From NCBI GenBank assembly GCA_945947915.1, contig CAMEZQ010000013.1:1-46693 (forward strand): DNA of 46,693 bases, written 5' to 3'. The stretch's first letter is position 1; the number at the start of each line of letters is the position of its first letter. The notes beneath the pieces were generated by a model. It was not told where the DNA came from. It saw nothing but the letters and a program-made list of their open reading frames with translations, and did not search any database. A program made the position numbers and the translations under genes. Below are positions 31,609 through 40,188 of the stretch, in pieces. The DNA comes from an uncultured Clostridia bacterium (GTDB lineage Bacteria; Bacillota; Clostridia; Oscillospirales; Butyricicoccaceae).

Positions 31609-31786
31609 TGTTTTTCCACGGACATGCGCCGGGGAAAAAACCCTTAACCCGCCGTTTTTCCGCAGAAAAACGGCGAAACCGGCCCGTAGGCCGGAGCCAA
31701 ACTGTCGAAGAAAACCCAGCGCAGCGGTTTTCTGACAGCCTCATCCCGCGGAAGTGCTCCGCGGGCTTTTTTCGTCCCAATGGGGA
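31609..31786. other. Intergenic stretch with several hairpins, no gene seen
   Basis: Hairpins include CGCCGTTTTT/AAAAACGGCG, CCGGCC/GGCCGG, GAAAACC/GGTTTTC and CCCGCGGA/TCCGCGGG with a T tract at 31745-31772. The minus-strand asparaginase gene probably terminates in one of these. Confidence 0.5.
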
Positions 31787-32818
31787 TCAATATTCGGCAA
31801 AGATGCGGCGGATCTCCGCAGGGTCGCTGGTCTTGGCCAGGGCGAAGCGCAGCAGCACGGCCGCCTTATGGGGATTCATGTCGTGGGCGGCGATGACCTT
31901 AGGGCTGCCCATGCGGTAGGCGTCGGATACACCGCCGGTGGCAACGCGGGAGCTGCGGATGAGGATGGGCAGGCCGCCCGATCCCTTCTCCTGCTCGTCG
32001 CGGTAGGCCTTGCCGATGGCGCCGATGACGCCGCCATTGCCCGAGCCGGCCGTGACGATGCCGGCGCAGCCGCCCTCCAGGGCCGCCTTGAACAGATGCT
32101 CATCGCAGCCCTGGTACATATACAGCACCTCGACCCTGGGCATCTGCCCCAGCTGGGCGCCGGCGAACTCGGAATGGACCGTATGGCGGCGCACCGGCTT
32201 GTAGGCATAGGAGACCTGCCCGTTGCGCACCGTGCCCAGCACACCGTAGAGGGGCGCCTGGAAGGCGTCGGTCTTGAAGGTGGAGAACTTGACGGCGTCG
32301 CGGGCCGAGAGGATCAGGTCGTTCATGGAAATGACGACGCCCATGCCCCGGGAGCTGTCGGCGGCGGCGCAGCAGACGGCGTTGTAGAGGTTGAGCAGGC
32401 CGTCGGTGGAGATGACGTGGGCCGGGCGCATGGCGCCGGTGATGACCACCGGCTTGTCGCTGGCCACCGTCAGGTTGAGGAAGAAGGCCGTTTCTTCCAT
32501 GGTGTCGGTGCCATGGGTGACGATGACACCGTCGCAATCGTCAGAGGCCAGCAGCTCGTTGATGCGGGCCGACAGATGAAACAGGTCCTCGTCGGTGATG
32601 GCCGAGCTGGGCTTTAAAAAGATCTGCTCGGCCGACATTTCGGCGATGTCGCTCAGCTCGGGAATTTGCGCGATGAGATCCTCCACCGGAATGACCGAGG
32701 GCTGATAGCCTTCGGTGGAAACGCGGCTGCGGGCCTGGGAGGCGATGGTGCCGCCGGTGGCCACCAGACGGATCTTCTTTTTGGGCGTCTGATTTACGGG
32801 ATTGCTGCTTGTGTCCAT
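31787..32818 (-). CDS. L-asparaginase, type II-like
   Basis: The 343-aa protein hydrolyses asparagine to aspartate and ammonia by family assignment. The N-terminal nucleophile motif VATGGTIAS has Thr24, and VIVTHGTDTMEETAFFL carries the second catalytic Thr-Asp pair. VITGAMRP, SSRVATGGV and the ending FALAKTSDPAEIRRIF are typical. No signal peptide is seen, so it is predicted to be cytosolic despite its type II-like sequence. AAAGGAGAG precedes the ATG at 32818. The open frame extends upstream to 33187 in a different context and is not coding there. Confidence 0.92.
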   Translation of the reverse strand: MDTSSNPVNQTPKKKIRLVATGGTIASQARSRVSTEGYQPSVIPVEDLIAQIPELSDIAEMSAEQIFLKPSSAITDEDLFHLSARINELLASDDCDGVIVTHGTDTMEETAFFLNLTVASDKPVVITGAMRPAHVISTDGLLNLYNAVCCAAADSSRGMGVVISMNDLILSARDAVKFSTFKTDAFQAPLYGVLGTVRNGQVSYAYKPVRRHTVHSEFAGAQLGQMPRVEVLYMYQGCDEHLFKAALEGGCAGIVTAGSGNGGVIGAIGKAYRDEQEKGSGGLPILIRSSRVATGGVSDAYRMGSPKVIAAHDMNPHKAAVLLRFALAKTSDPAEIRRIFAEY

Positions 32819-32945
32819 AGTATTCTCTCCTTTCAGCTTGACAGGCAGGCTTTTTTCAGATCCATTATAGCACCCCGCCGCGTGGGGGACAAGGCGCAAA
32901 AAAGGCGTCCGGCACTCCGGCCGGACGCCGGCGGTCCGCAAGGCT

Positions 32946-33458
32946 TTACAGCTTGCCGTACCGCGCGCCGAAACGCGCCTTGATGAACTCCCGCAGCCCG
33001 TCGGGGTCTTCGGTGTCGCGCTTGCACAGGGCGATGCCCTCCTCGGGGGTGACATAAAAGATGAAAAAGTCCCGGCTTTCCAGGCAGGCGTCGAACTGGT
33101 CGTAGGCCAGCCGGCTCTGCTGCCGCACGCCGGGCGCGCGGATGCCCAGCTTGTCTTCATAAAACTGAAAGACGGTCTCTTCTCCAAAATGCTGGTTCTT
33201 GCCCATGCGGCGCAGGTTGGCCTTTTCGGTCATACAGGCCACGGCCGCCGCGGCCGCCAGAAAGAAAATGACGAAAAAAAGCGCCATCCGCGCCGGCGAA
33301 AATCCGGTGACGCTGTCCCAGCTCAGAAGAAACGCCGCCAGCAGCGCCACGGCGTCGATGCTGAGCAGCACCTTGGGATTGCGCCGGAAGGTGGCCGTAA
33401 ACAAAAACTTTCGCCAGTCTTTTTTGGACATGGCCGAACGGACGGTAAATACAGGCAT
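32946..33458 (-). CDS. YcxB-like membrane protein
   Basis: The 170-aa protein begins MPVFTVRSAMSKKDWRKFLF. It has two hydrophobic spans at about residues 35-50 and 55-75, then a soluble domain (FQFYEDKLGIRAPGVRQQSRLAYDQFDACLESRDFFIFYV) matching the YcxB C-terminal pattern. The role of this family is not known. GGAGGTCA precedes the ATG at 33458. The open frame extends upstream without homology. It lies just upstream of the asparaginase gene on the same strand. Confidence 0.75.
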   Translation of the reverse strand: MPVFTVRSAMSKKDWRKFLFTATFRRNPKVLLSIDAVALLAAFLLSWDSVTGFSPARMALFFVIFFLAAAAAVACMTEKANLRRMGKNQHFGEETVFQFYEDKLGIRAPGVRQQSRLAYDQFDACLESRDFFIFYVTPEEGIALCKRDTEDPDGLREFIKARFGARYGKL

Positions 33459-33569
33459 GGGTGACCTCCGCAAAGTGATTTTGATATCAGTATAGCCCGC
33501 CGGGCTGCCGCTGTCAATCTTCCGGCAGACCCATCTGGCCCGCGGCGACGGCAAAGCTCCGCCCCTGCT

Positions 33570-33598
33570 TTGCCCGGCCGTCCCGGCTGTGCTATGCT
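33570..33598 (+). promoter_or_regulatory. Predicted promoter of the SprT-like gene
   Basis: TTGCCC (33570-33575), a 17-base spacer and TATGCT (33593-33598). It covers the ATG at 33589, which makes that codon an unlikely start and favours the GTG at 33637. Confidence 0.6.
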
Positions 33599-33636
33599 AT
33601 ATCCAGCAGGGCCGCTTCACGCGGCCAGGAAAGGCA

Positions 33637-34347
33637 GTGATCCCCATTTCGACTCTGACAAAACTCTGGACGGCTGAAGATTTCCGCCGGGCCATCGCCT
33701 GTCTCGACGCCAAAACCGGCCTGCACGGCGCCGATCTGGCGATCCGGCTCACCCAGCGGCGCTCTTCGCTGGGCCTCTATTTCCCGTCAAAATACCTGCA
33801 GTTCTCTCTCTATTTTTTCAACGATCCCACATTTCCCGAATCGGCGGCCATCGACGTCATCCGCCACGAATACGCCCATCTGTACGACGATGTGGCCCAG
33901 CTGCGGCGCTGGATCCCCACGCCGGCCAGCCGCCGCCACCACGGGCCCGACTGGAAATTCGCCTGCGAGATGGTGGGCGCCCGGAGCGAACGCCTCTACG
34001 ACACCCAGGCCGCCTTTCCGCAGCTGACCCGCGCCCAGGCCGACGCCATGCTCCGCGCCGAGGACGTCCGCAGCCTGGACATTCTGGAACATCTGCGCAT
34101 GTGGGACCGCCTGCCCCTCCCCGAACAGACCGAGCAGGACCTCGACCGCAGGCTCCGGCAAAATCTGCCGCCCCAGCAGTATTTCCGGCCCGGCGACCCG
34201 TTCCTCCACCCCCAAAACGGCTTCGGCCGCGTGGCAGCCGTCTATCCTGACTACGCCGGCCTGCAGCACCTGTGGCTGCGCTACGATTCCGGCAAAGAAG
34301 AACGGCAGACCAACCGCACGGTGGTCAAGATCCAAACGAAACCATGA
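33637..34347 (+). CDS. SprT-like zinc-metalloprotease-fold protein
   Basis: The 236-aa protein has the SprT-type zinc motif HEYAH at residues 77-81, with a further His and acidic residue in RRHHGPDWKFACEMVGA. This resembles SprT/Spartan-like domains, some of which degrade DNA-protein crosslinks. The C-terminus (FLHPQNGFGRVAAVYPDYAG) forms a small beta-rich region that I do not recognise. The GTG at 33637 is preferred: AGGAAAGG is well placed and the promoter lies just upstream. Confidence 0.72.
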   Translation: MIPISTLTKLWTAEDFRRAIACLDAKTGLHGADLAIRLTQRRSSLGLYFPSKYLQFSLYFFNDPTFPESAAIDVIRHEYAHLYDDVAQLRRWIPTPASRRHHGPDWKFACEMVGARSERLYDTQAAFPQLTRAQADAMLRAEDVRSLDILEHLRMWDRLPLPEQTEQDLDRRLRQNLPPQQYFRPGDPFLHPQNGFGRVAAVYPDYAGLQHLWLRYDSGKEERQTNRTVVKIQTKP

Positions 34348-34362
34348 CCTGCATCCTTTCCC

Positions 34363-34398
34363 AACGGCGGCGCTGGCAAAAACAGCGCCGCCGTTTTT
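34363..34398 (+). terminator. Terminator after the SprT-like gene
   Basis: AACGGCGGCGCTG pairs with CAGCGCCGCCGTT around GCAAAAA, followed by TTT. Confidence 0.88.
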
Positions 34399-34435
34399 CG
34401 TCCTGGGGAAAAGACGGCGGCTTTCAGCATAAAAT

Positions 34436-34464
34436 TTGCATTAACGGCGATAATATGGTATAGT
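34436..34464 (+). promoter_or_regulatory. Predicted promoter of the RNase J gene
   Basis: TTGCAT (34436-34441), a 17-base spacer and TATAGT (34459-34464). The leader to the ATG at 34665 is about 195 bases and contains no other convincing start. Confidence 0.7.
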
Positions 34465-34664
34465 ATTTTTATGTATACGCCGCGCGCGTAATAAAAGTGG
34501 ATTCCGGCCGCCGCATGAGCCTGTGGCTATGGACGGCTGTATATAGATCAAAACTGAAAATACAGGGAATGGGGCGCTTTGTGAGCCGATGTGGACGGCT
34601 TACTTTGTTTTTGTGCGCTTATTTTGCCGCGTCGCCTCTTCCCGGAAAAAGAAATGGAGCTAAA

Positions 34665-36560
34665 ATGGAAACAAAAAAGCAAAAACGCCACTTCGGCACA
34701 GAGTATAAGAAAAAGCCCGCCGCCGGTACGTCCGCGCCGGCCGGCGTCCGCGGCACGGCCCGCGAAACGGCCAATGCCGCCCGCAAGCTGGCCGAAAAGA
34801 CCACCCGTGAAGTGCGCCGCACGGTGCGCAGCGCTGTGCGCAGCGACGGCAAGAAGAGCGAAAAGAAGGGCGAACAGCGCGCCGAGAAGGGGCAGAAGAA
34901 GCCCCGCCTGCGCATCATTCCCCTGGGCGGCATCAATGAGATCGGCAAGAACATGACCGTCTTTGAATACGGCGACGACATCTTCCTGGTCGACTGCGGC
35001 GCCACCTTCCCCGACGACGAGCTGATGGGGGTGGATCTGGTCATCCCCGATATGACCTATCTGATCAAAAACAAAGACAAGGTGCGCGGCGTCGTGCTGA
35101 CCCACGCCCACGAAGACCACATCGGCGCCCTGCCCTATTTCCTGCGGGAGATCAAGGCGCCCATCTACTGCACGGCCCTGACGGCCGGCATGATCTCCAT
35201 GAAGATCTCCGAGCACAAGAATCTGGGCAAGGTCAAGATCAACGTCAAAAAGCCCGGCGACCACATCCGCCTGGGCTGCTTCGACATCGAGCTGATCCGG
35301 GTCAACCACTCCATCGCCGACGCCTGCGCCCTGGCCATCAAGACCCCCGTGGGCGTGGTGGTCATGACCGGCGACTTCAAGATCGACACCACCCCCATCA
35401 AGGGCGAGATGATCGACCTGGAGCGCTTCGGCCGGCTAGGCCGCGAGGGCGTGCTGCTGCTGATGAGCGACTCGACCAACGCCGAGCGCCCCGGCTTCTC
35501 CATGAGCGAGCGCAAGGTGGGCGACTCCTTCGACGCCTATTTTAAAAACTGCGACCGCCGCATCATCGTGGCCACCTTCGCCTCCAACGTCGACCGCATC
35601 CAGCAGATCATCAATATTGCCGCCAAATACGGCCGCAAGGTGGCCGTTTCGGGCCGCAGCATGGAGAATATCCTCAAGGTGGCCCTGGAGCTGGGCTATA
35701 TCAAGCTGCCGGAAAACACCCTCATCGAGCTGAATCAGATCAACCGCTATCCCATGGACCAGCTGGTGGTCATCACCACCGGCAGCCAGGGCGAGCCCAT
35801 GAGCGCCCTCTACCGCATGGCCTTCACCGGCCACCGGCAGATCGAGGTGGGCAAGGACGACCGCATCATCATTTCGGCCTCCCCCATCCCGGGCAACGAA
35901 AAGGCCATTTCCTCCATGGTCAACGAGCTGTTCCGCCGGGGCGCCGACGTCATTTACAACGCCATCGCCGACGTCCACGTTTCCGGCCACGCCTGCCAGG
36001 AGGAGCTGAAGATCATTCTGGCCCTCACCCGTCCCAAGTATTTCATGCCGGTCCACGGCGAATGCCGCCATCTGCTCATGCACGCCAGCCTGGCCCAGTC
36101 CTGCGGCGTCGAGAGCAAGAATATCATCATCGGCGACCTGGGCTCGGTGGTCGAGCTGGACGGCGAACGTGCCGTACAGACCCAGACAGTGCAGTCGGGC
36201 CGGGTGCTGGTCGACGGCCTGGGTGTCGGCGACGTGGGCACGGCTGTCCTGCGGGAACGCAAGCTTTTGTCGGAGGACGGCATCATCGTGGCCGAGACCG
36301 TCCTCAACCACGAGATGACGGCCATCATCTCCGGCCCCGACATCCTGTCCCGCGGCTTCGTCTACACCAAGGAAGCCGAGGAACTCAACGAGGGTATGCG
36401 CCGCATCGTTCGCAAAACGGTGGAGGAGTGCATCGCCGAGCGCAAGCTGCGCGACCGCGGCATCATCAAGAACCGTATCCGCGAGGCCCTCAGCGAATAT
36501 CTCTACAAGCAGATCAAGCGCAGCCCCATGGTGCTGCCCATCATCACCGAAGTGCAATAA
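34665..36560 (+). CDS. Ribonuclease J
   Basis: The 631-aa protein is an MBL-fold/beta-CASP ribonuclease that degrades and matures RNA from the 5' end or internally. The zinc motif HAHEDH is at residues 147-152. GDFKIDTTPI, MSDSTNAERPGFS and VSGHACQEELK mark the beta-CASP and later metal sites, and the C-terminal dimer domain follows. It has an unusual N-terminal extension of about 80 residues, very basic and Lys/Arg/Ala-rich (KQKRHFGTEYKKKPAAG onward), that may bind RNA. The start is placed at METKKQ after GGAGC; the open frame runs back to 34497. Confidence 0.93.
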   Translation: METKKQKRHFGTEYKKKPAAGTSAPAGVRGTARETANAARKLAEKTTREVRRTVRSAVRSDGKKSEKKGEQRAEKGQKKPRLRIIPLGGINEIGKNMTVFEYGDDIFLVDCGATFPDDELMGVDLVIPDMTYLIKNKDKVRGVVLTHAHEDHIGALPYFLREIKAPIYCTALTAGMISMKISEHKNLGKVKINVKKPGDHIRLGCFDIELIRVNHSIADACALAIKTPVGVVVMTGDFKIDTTPIKGEMIDLERFGRLGREGVLLLMSDSTNAERPGFSMSERKVGDSFDAYFKNCDRRIIVATFASNVDRIQQIINIAAKYGRKVAVSGRSMENILKVALELGYIKLPENTLIELNQINRYPMDQLVVITTGSQGEPMSALYRMAFTGHRQIEVGKDDRIIISASPIPGNEKAISSMVNELFRRGADVIYNAIADVHVSGHACQEELKIILALTRPKYFMPVHGECRHLLMHASLAQSCGVESKNIIIGDLGSVVELDGERAVQTQTVQSGRVLVDGLGVGDVGTAVLRERKLLSEDGIIVAETVLNHEMTAIISGPDILSRGFVYTKEAEELNEGMRRIVRKTVEECIAERKLRDRGIIKNRIREALSEYLYKQIKRSPMVLPIITEVQ

Positions 36561-36572
36561 CGCAATATAGAA

Positions 36573-36613
36573 ACAGCCCTCCCCGCCATTCCGGCCGGGA
36601 GGGCTGTTTTTTT
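36573..36613 (+). terminator. Terminator after the RNase J gene
   Basis: ACAGCCCTCCC pairs with GGGAGGGCTGT around a 13-base loop, followed by a run of T residues. Confidence 0.9.
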
Positions 36614-36661
36614 GTATGATCCGAGATCCCCGCGCGCATACGGAAAACGATCTCCCTGCGG

Positions 36662-37180
36662 CACGGGCCGCTTTTTCATGCTTGCGGCGGCGTACAAGCG
36701 GCGCTGAAAAGAATAAGAAAAACACGATCCCTCCGGGTCCTTCGGACCCACCTCCCTTTGCACAAGGGAGGCTTTGGCTCGATGCTATACCGCACTTCCG
36801 GCGGCCCGTGATGATGCAGCGCAAGCTGCTGTCACGGACCGCTTTTTCATGCTTACGGCGGCGTACAAGCGGCACTGAAAAGAATAAGAAAAACACGATC
36901 CCTCCGGGTCTTCGACCCACCTCCCTTTGCACAAGGGAGGCTCGGGCCGGGTGCTATACCGCACTTTCGGCGGCCCGTGATGATGCAGCGCAAGCTGCTG
37001 TCACGGGCTGCTTTTTCATGCTTGCGGCGGCGTACAAGCGGCACTGAAAAGAATAAGAAAAACACGATCCCTCCGGGTCTTCGACCCACCTCCCTTTGCA
37101 CAAGGGAGGCTTTGGCTGGGTGCTATACCGCACTTCCGGCGGCCCGTGATGATGCAGCGACGCTGCTGTCGCGGGCCGCA
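36662..37180. repeat. Tandem repeat array, about 170-base unit, three copies
   Basis: Each unit contains a CTTTTTCATGCTT/GCGGCGGCGTACAAGCGGC block, a GAAAAGAATAAGAAAAACACG block, one copy of hairpin module A (36726-36771, 36897-36940, 37066-37109) and a CGGCCCGTGATGATGCAGCG block. The periods are 171 and 169 bases. The last unit is degraded. There is no plausible gene. Module A is the same element as at 28620-28990, here in a different setting. Confidence 0.85.
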
Positions 37181-37478
37181 GCAGCGCGTCCATGGCGCAC
37201 GGAGCCGCTCGGACGAAATCCCCTCGGCTGATGGCAGACGGAACCGTTCTGTAATGAGCGACCTGAGGACGCATCGGTGTTATCGGGCGCACGGTCGCGG
37301 CATCCGTACTTCCGTCAGACCTCGCCGAAACCCACCTACACCCTCGCCGGGGGGTTCGGGGGACGGCTTAAAGTGCCCCCGATGCCCTTTGGTTACTTTC
37401 GGGCAGTCGAAAGTAACAGAAAAACGCGCGCCTGCCAGGGCGGAGAAGTGACGCTGAGAAGGAAAAACCAGAAATCCA
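37181..37478. other. Gene-free spacer with one clear dyad
   Basis: I see no gene. A strong dyad lies at 37392-37417: GTTACTTTCG, loop GGCAGT, CGAAAGTAAC. The string ACTTCCGTCAGAC (37308-37320) also occurs at 29028-29040 next to the other repeat block, so both blocks may derive from the same type of insertion. Confidence 0.5.
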
Positions 37479-37525
37479 CAATCCCTCCGGGTCCTTCGGA
37501 CCCACCTCCCTTTGCACAAGGGAGG
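37479..37525. repeat. Single copy of hairpin module A
   Basis: CAATCCCTCCGGGTCC-TTC-GGACCC followed by CCTCCCTTTGCACAAGGGAGG. It is nearly identical to the copy at 28782-28828. Confidence 0.85.
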
Positions 37526-37569
37526 CTCTGGTTGGGTGCCTCTGTACAAATGATCCCAAGAATAAAATA

Positions 37570-38040
37570 GATCCCCGGCGCACCTGTCGCCGGGGATCAA
37601 CGCCGCAAAAGCGGCGGCTCGCACAGCTCGCGCGAAGAAGAACGCGCTCTTACTGCGCCGCTTCTTCCTGTCTGCGTGCCGCTTCTCTTTTCAGTTCTTT
37701 CTTTCGTTTATTGCTGAACCGTTCTTCTGCCCCAAAAAATCACGATTTTTTGGGGACCCCTCAAATTTAATAGATCCCCGGCGCACCTGTCGCCGGGGAT
37801 CGACGCCGCAAAAGCGGCGGCTCACGCGAAGAAGAACGCGTTTTTACTATGCCTCTTCCTGTTGCCTGCGGGCGGCCTCGCGTCTTAACTCTTTCTTTCG
37901 TTTATTGCTGAACCGTTCTTCTGCCCCAAAAAATCACGATTTTTTGGGGACCCCTCAAATTTAATAGATCCCCGGCGCACCTGTCGCCGGGGATCGACGC
38001 CGCAAAAGCGGCGGCTCACGCGAAGAAGAACGCGTTTTTA
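37570..38040 (-). repeat. Tandem array carrying extra copies of the queH 3' tail
   Basis: Units of about 195 bases follow the queH stop codon on the minus strand. Each holds a hairpin CGCCGC/GCGGCG, a hairpin GATCCCCGGCG/CGCCGGGGATC (37570, 37773 and 37967), and a hairpin CCCCAAAAAAT/ATTTTTTGGGG. The last leads directly into a copy of the last 24-26 codons of queH with a stop. The tail copies are at 37847-37922 (nearly identical to the gene) and 37650-37729 (diverged in DNA but conserved in protein). The real tail is at 38041-38118. Neither extra tail has its own start. Confidence 0.85.
37967..37995 (-). terminator. Probable queH terminator hairpin
   Basis: GATCCCCGGCG, loop CACCTGT, CGCCGGGGATC, about 45 bases past the queH stop. 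On the minus strand it is followed by TATTAAATTT, a weak T-rich tract. Confidence 0.5.
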
Positions 38041-38625
38041 CTATGCCTCTTCCTGTTGCCTGCGGGCGGCCTCGCGTCTTAACTCTTTCTTTCTCTTATT
38101 GCTGAACCGTTCTTCTTCGCTGAAGATACAGCCGCAATATTTCTGCATATAAAGACCCAGCTCCCGGGCGCGTTCCTGCCCCTCGTGGAACCAGGGGCGG
38201 AAATCTTCCGGCAGAAAGGCCACGCCGTACTTTTCTCCCAGTTCCGCGCCCAGACGGCAGATGGCCTCGCGGTTCTGGTAGGGACTGACCAGCAGAGAGG
38301 TGGTGAAGCTGTCGAAGCCCCGTTCCGCCGCCGTGCGGGCCGTCGCCTCCAGCCGACTGCGGTAGCAGAAGGCACAGCGGCCGGAAATATCCCCCGCCAC
38401 ATTCTGTACGAACTCCCGCAGGCCGTAATCGTCCTCCACCAACAGAGGCAGATCGATGGAGGCGGCGTACGCCTTCATGGTCTCCCGGCGCTGCCGGTAT
38501 TCGGTGAAAGGGTGAATATTGATGTTGTACCAGAAAGCCGTGGGCGCGATGCCCTTGTTCCGCAGCGTCTCAACACACATGATGGAGCAGGGAGCGCAGC
38601 AGACGTGCAGCAGTGTGTCGGCCAT
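38041..38625 (-). CDS. queH: Epoxyqueuosine reductase QueH
   Basis: The 194-aa protein matches QueH (DUF208), the non-homologous alternative to QueG that reduces epoxyqueuosine to queuosine in tRNA wobble positions. Cysteine motifs are HVCCAPCS (Cys9, Cys10, Cys13), GRCAFCYRSRL (Cys84, Cys87) and YCGCIFS (Cys164, Cys166), the expected Fe-S and metal ligands. The charged tail from about residue 171 (EEERFSNKRKKELRREAARR) lies past the conserved core and is the part repeated downstream. The gene begins six bases after the DUF1846 stop, so the two probably form an operon. Confidence 0.92.
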   Translation of the reverse strand: MADTLLHVCCAPCSIMCVETLRNKGIAPTAFWYNINIHPFTEYRQRRETMKAYAASIDLPLLVEDDYGLREFVQNVAGDISGRCAFCYRSRLEATARTAAERGFDSFTTSLLVSPYQNREAICRLGAELGEKYGVAFLPEDFRPWFHEGQERARELGLYMQKYCGCIFSEEERFSNKRKKELRREAARRQQEEA

Positions 38626-38631
38626 GGCGAT

Positions 38632-40116
38632 TTACCGATGGAACAGGCGTTTGACCTGGTATTTGGGCTCGCAGGTGAGATTGATGCCCAGGCGGCGGTA
38701 AATATCCTCATCCACCGAAGACAAGAGCACGGTAGAATGGGCTTCGCAGCCCCGCAGGTCGCTCAGGCGGACGAATGCGCGCTCGGCATTTTTGTCGGTG
38801 GATGCGCTCATGCTGAGGGCGATGAGCACCTCGTCGGAATGCAGGCGGGGATTCTTGCCGCCCAGCAGGTCGGTCTTGAGCCGCTGGATGGGCGCGATGG
38901 CCGCGGGCGAAATAAAGTGGACCGGGCGCTCGATGCCCTCCAGCGCCTTGACGGCGTTGAGCAGCGCCGCCGAGGCAGGGCCCATCAGCTCGCTGGTCTT
39001 GCCGGTGACGATGCGGCCGTCGGGCAGCTCGATGGCCATGGCCGGCCCGTCGACTTCCTTTTCCCGCTGGAGCGCGGCGGCGATGACCGGGCGGGCATCC
39101 AGAGAAATGCCCCGTTCCTGCATGAGCAGCTCGATCTTGTTGACGGCTTCCTCGGTGCCGGCGCCCTTGCGCTCGTCAGCCAGCGCCTTGTAATAGCGGC
39201 GGATGATCTCCTGGCAGGAGGCCTCGCAGACGGCTTCGTCATCGACGATGCAGTAGCCGGCCATATTGACGCCCATATCGGTGGGCGACTGGTAGGGGCA
39301 CTCGCCGTAGATGCGCTTGAAGATGGCCTTGAGCACCGGGAAGATCTCGATATCGCGGTTATAGTTGACCGTGGTCACACCGTAGGCTTCCAGGTGGTAA
39401 TGGTCGATCATATTGACGTCGTTGAGGTCGGCCGTGGCCGCTTCGTAGGCCAGGTTGACCGGGTGCTTGAGGGGAATGTTCCAGATGGGGAAGGTCTCGA
39501 ACTTGGCATAGCCGGCCTTGATGCCCCGCTTGTTCTCGTGATAGAGCTGGCTGAGGCAGGTGGCCATCTTGCCGCTGCCGGGACCGGGCGCCGTAACGAC
39601 CACCAGCGGACGGCTGGTCTCGATATACTGATTGCGGCCGTAGCCCTCCTCGCTGACGATGCGCTCGACATTGGTGGGATAGCCCTCGATGGGATAATGG
39701 AGATAGACCGGCATGCCCAGGCGCTCCATCTTGGTCTTGAAGGTCTCGGCGGCCGGCTGGCCGCTGAACTGGGTGATGACCACCGAACCGACATACAGAT
39801 TGAAGCTGCGGAAAATGTCGATGAGCCGCATGACGTCAGTGTCGTAGGTGATGCCCAGGTCGCCGCGCACCTTGTTCTTTTCAATATCCACAGCGGAGAT
39901 GGCGATGATGATCTCGGCGTGGTCGGAGATCATGCGCAGCATGCGCAGCTTGCTGTCCGGCTCGAATCCGGGCAGCACGCGGGAGGCGTGGTAGTCGTCA
40001 AAAAGCTTTCCGCCAAACTCCAGATAGAGCTTGCCTCCGAATTTTTCAATGCGCTTGACGATCTCTTCCGATTGGCGCCGGATATAGGCGTCGTTGTCAA
40101 AACCGATCTTTTTCAT
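38632..40116 (-). CDS. DUF1846 domain-containing protein
   Basis: The 494-aa protein matches the DUF1846 family throughout: KIGFDNDAYIRRQSEEIVKRI at the start, GKLFDDYHASRVLPGF, a glycine-rich loop in VVTAPGPGSGKMATCLSQLYHE that looks like a nucleotide-binding P-loop, and LHSDEVLIALSMSASTD near the end. Structures of the family exist but no biochemical role is established as far as I know. AAGGGGG precedes the ATG. Its product is encoded just before queH on the same strand. No promoter is clear; a TACAAT-like box lies in the 40120-40180 gap. Confidence 0.88.
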   Translation of the reverse strand: MKKIGFDNDAYIRRQSEEIVKRIEKFGGKLYLEFGGKLFDDYHASRVLPGFEPDSKLRMLRMISDHAEIIIAISAVDIEKNKVRGDLGITYDTDVMRLIDIFRSFNLYVGSVVITQFSGQPAAETFKTKMERLGMPVYLHYPIEGYPTNVERIVSEEGYGRNQYIETSRPLVVVTAPGPGSGKMATCLSQLYHENKRGIKAGYAKFETFPIWNIPLKHPVNLAYEAATADLNDVNMIDHYHLEAYGVTTVNYNRDIEIFPVLKAIFKRIYGECPYQSPTDMGVNMAGYCIVDDEAVCEASCQEIIRRYYKALADERKGAGTEEAVNKIELLMQERGISLDARPVIAAALQREKEVDGPAMAIELPDGRIVTGKTSELMGPASAALLNAVKALEGIERPVHFISPAAIAPIQRLKTDLLGGKNPRLHSDEVLIALSMSASTDKNAERAFVRLSDLRGCEAHSTVLLSSVDEDIYRRLGINLTCEPKYQVKRLFHR

Positions 40117-40188
40117 AATTACCCCCTTATTTATTCTGGCATTGTATCCATGATTCTATGCAGTCTGCTCCCGCGGAGCGGTATGTCT

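Noticed and set aside
33589-33636. ATG at 33589 as start of the SprT-like gene
   Set aside because: This ATG overlaps a 17-bp-spaced promoter, so it would not be on the transcript. The GTG at 33637 has a good ribosome-binding site.
36616-37451. Several 80-140-codon frames across the repeat array
   Set aside because: They repeat with the array units, occur on both strands at once and have no ribosome-binding sites. They reflect GC-rich repeat DNA, not genes.
37650-37922. The extra queH tails as separate small genes
   Set aside because: Neither copy has a start codon with a ribosome-binding site in frame. They are best described as duplicated 3' ends.
36662-38040. CRISPR array
   Set aside because: Repeats are 170-195 bases long with little or no variable spacer between units, and no cas gene is near. 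This does not fit CRISPR structure.
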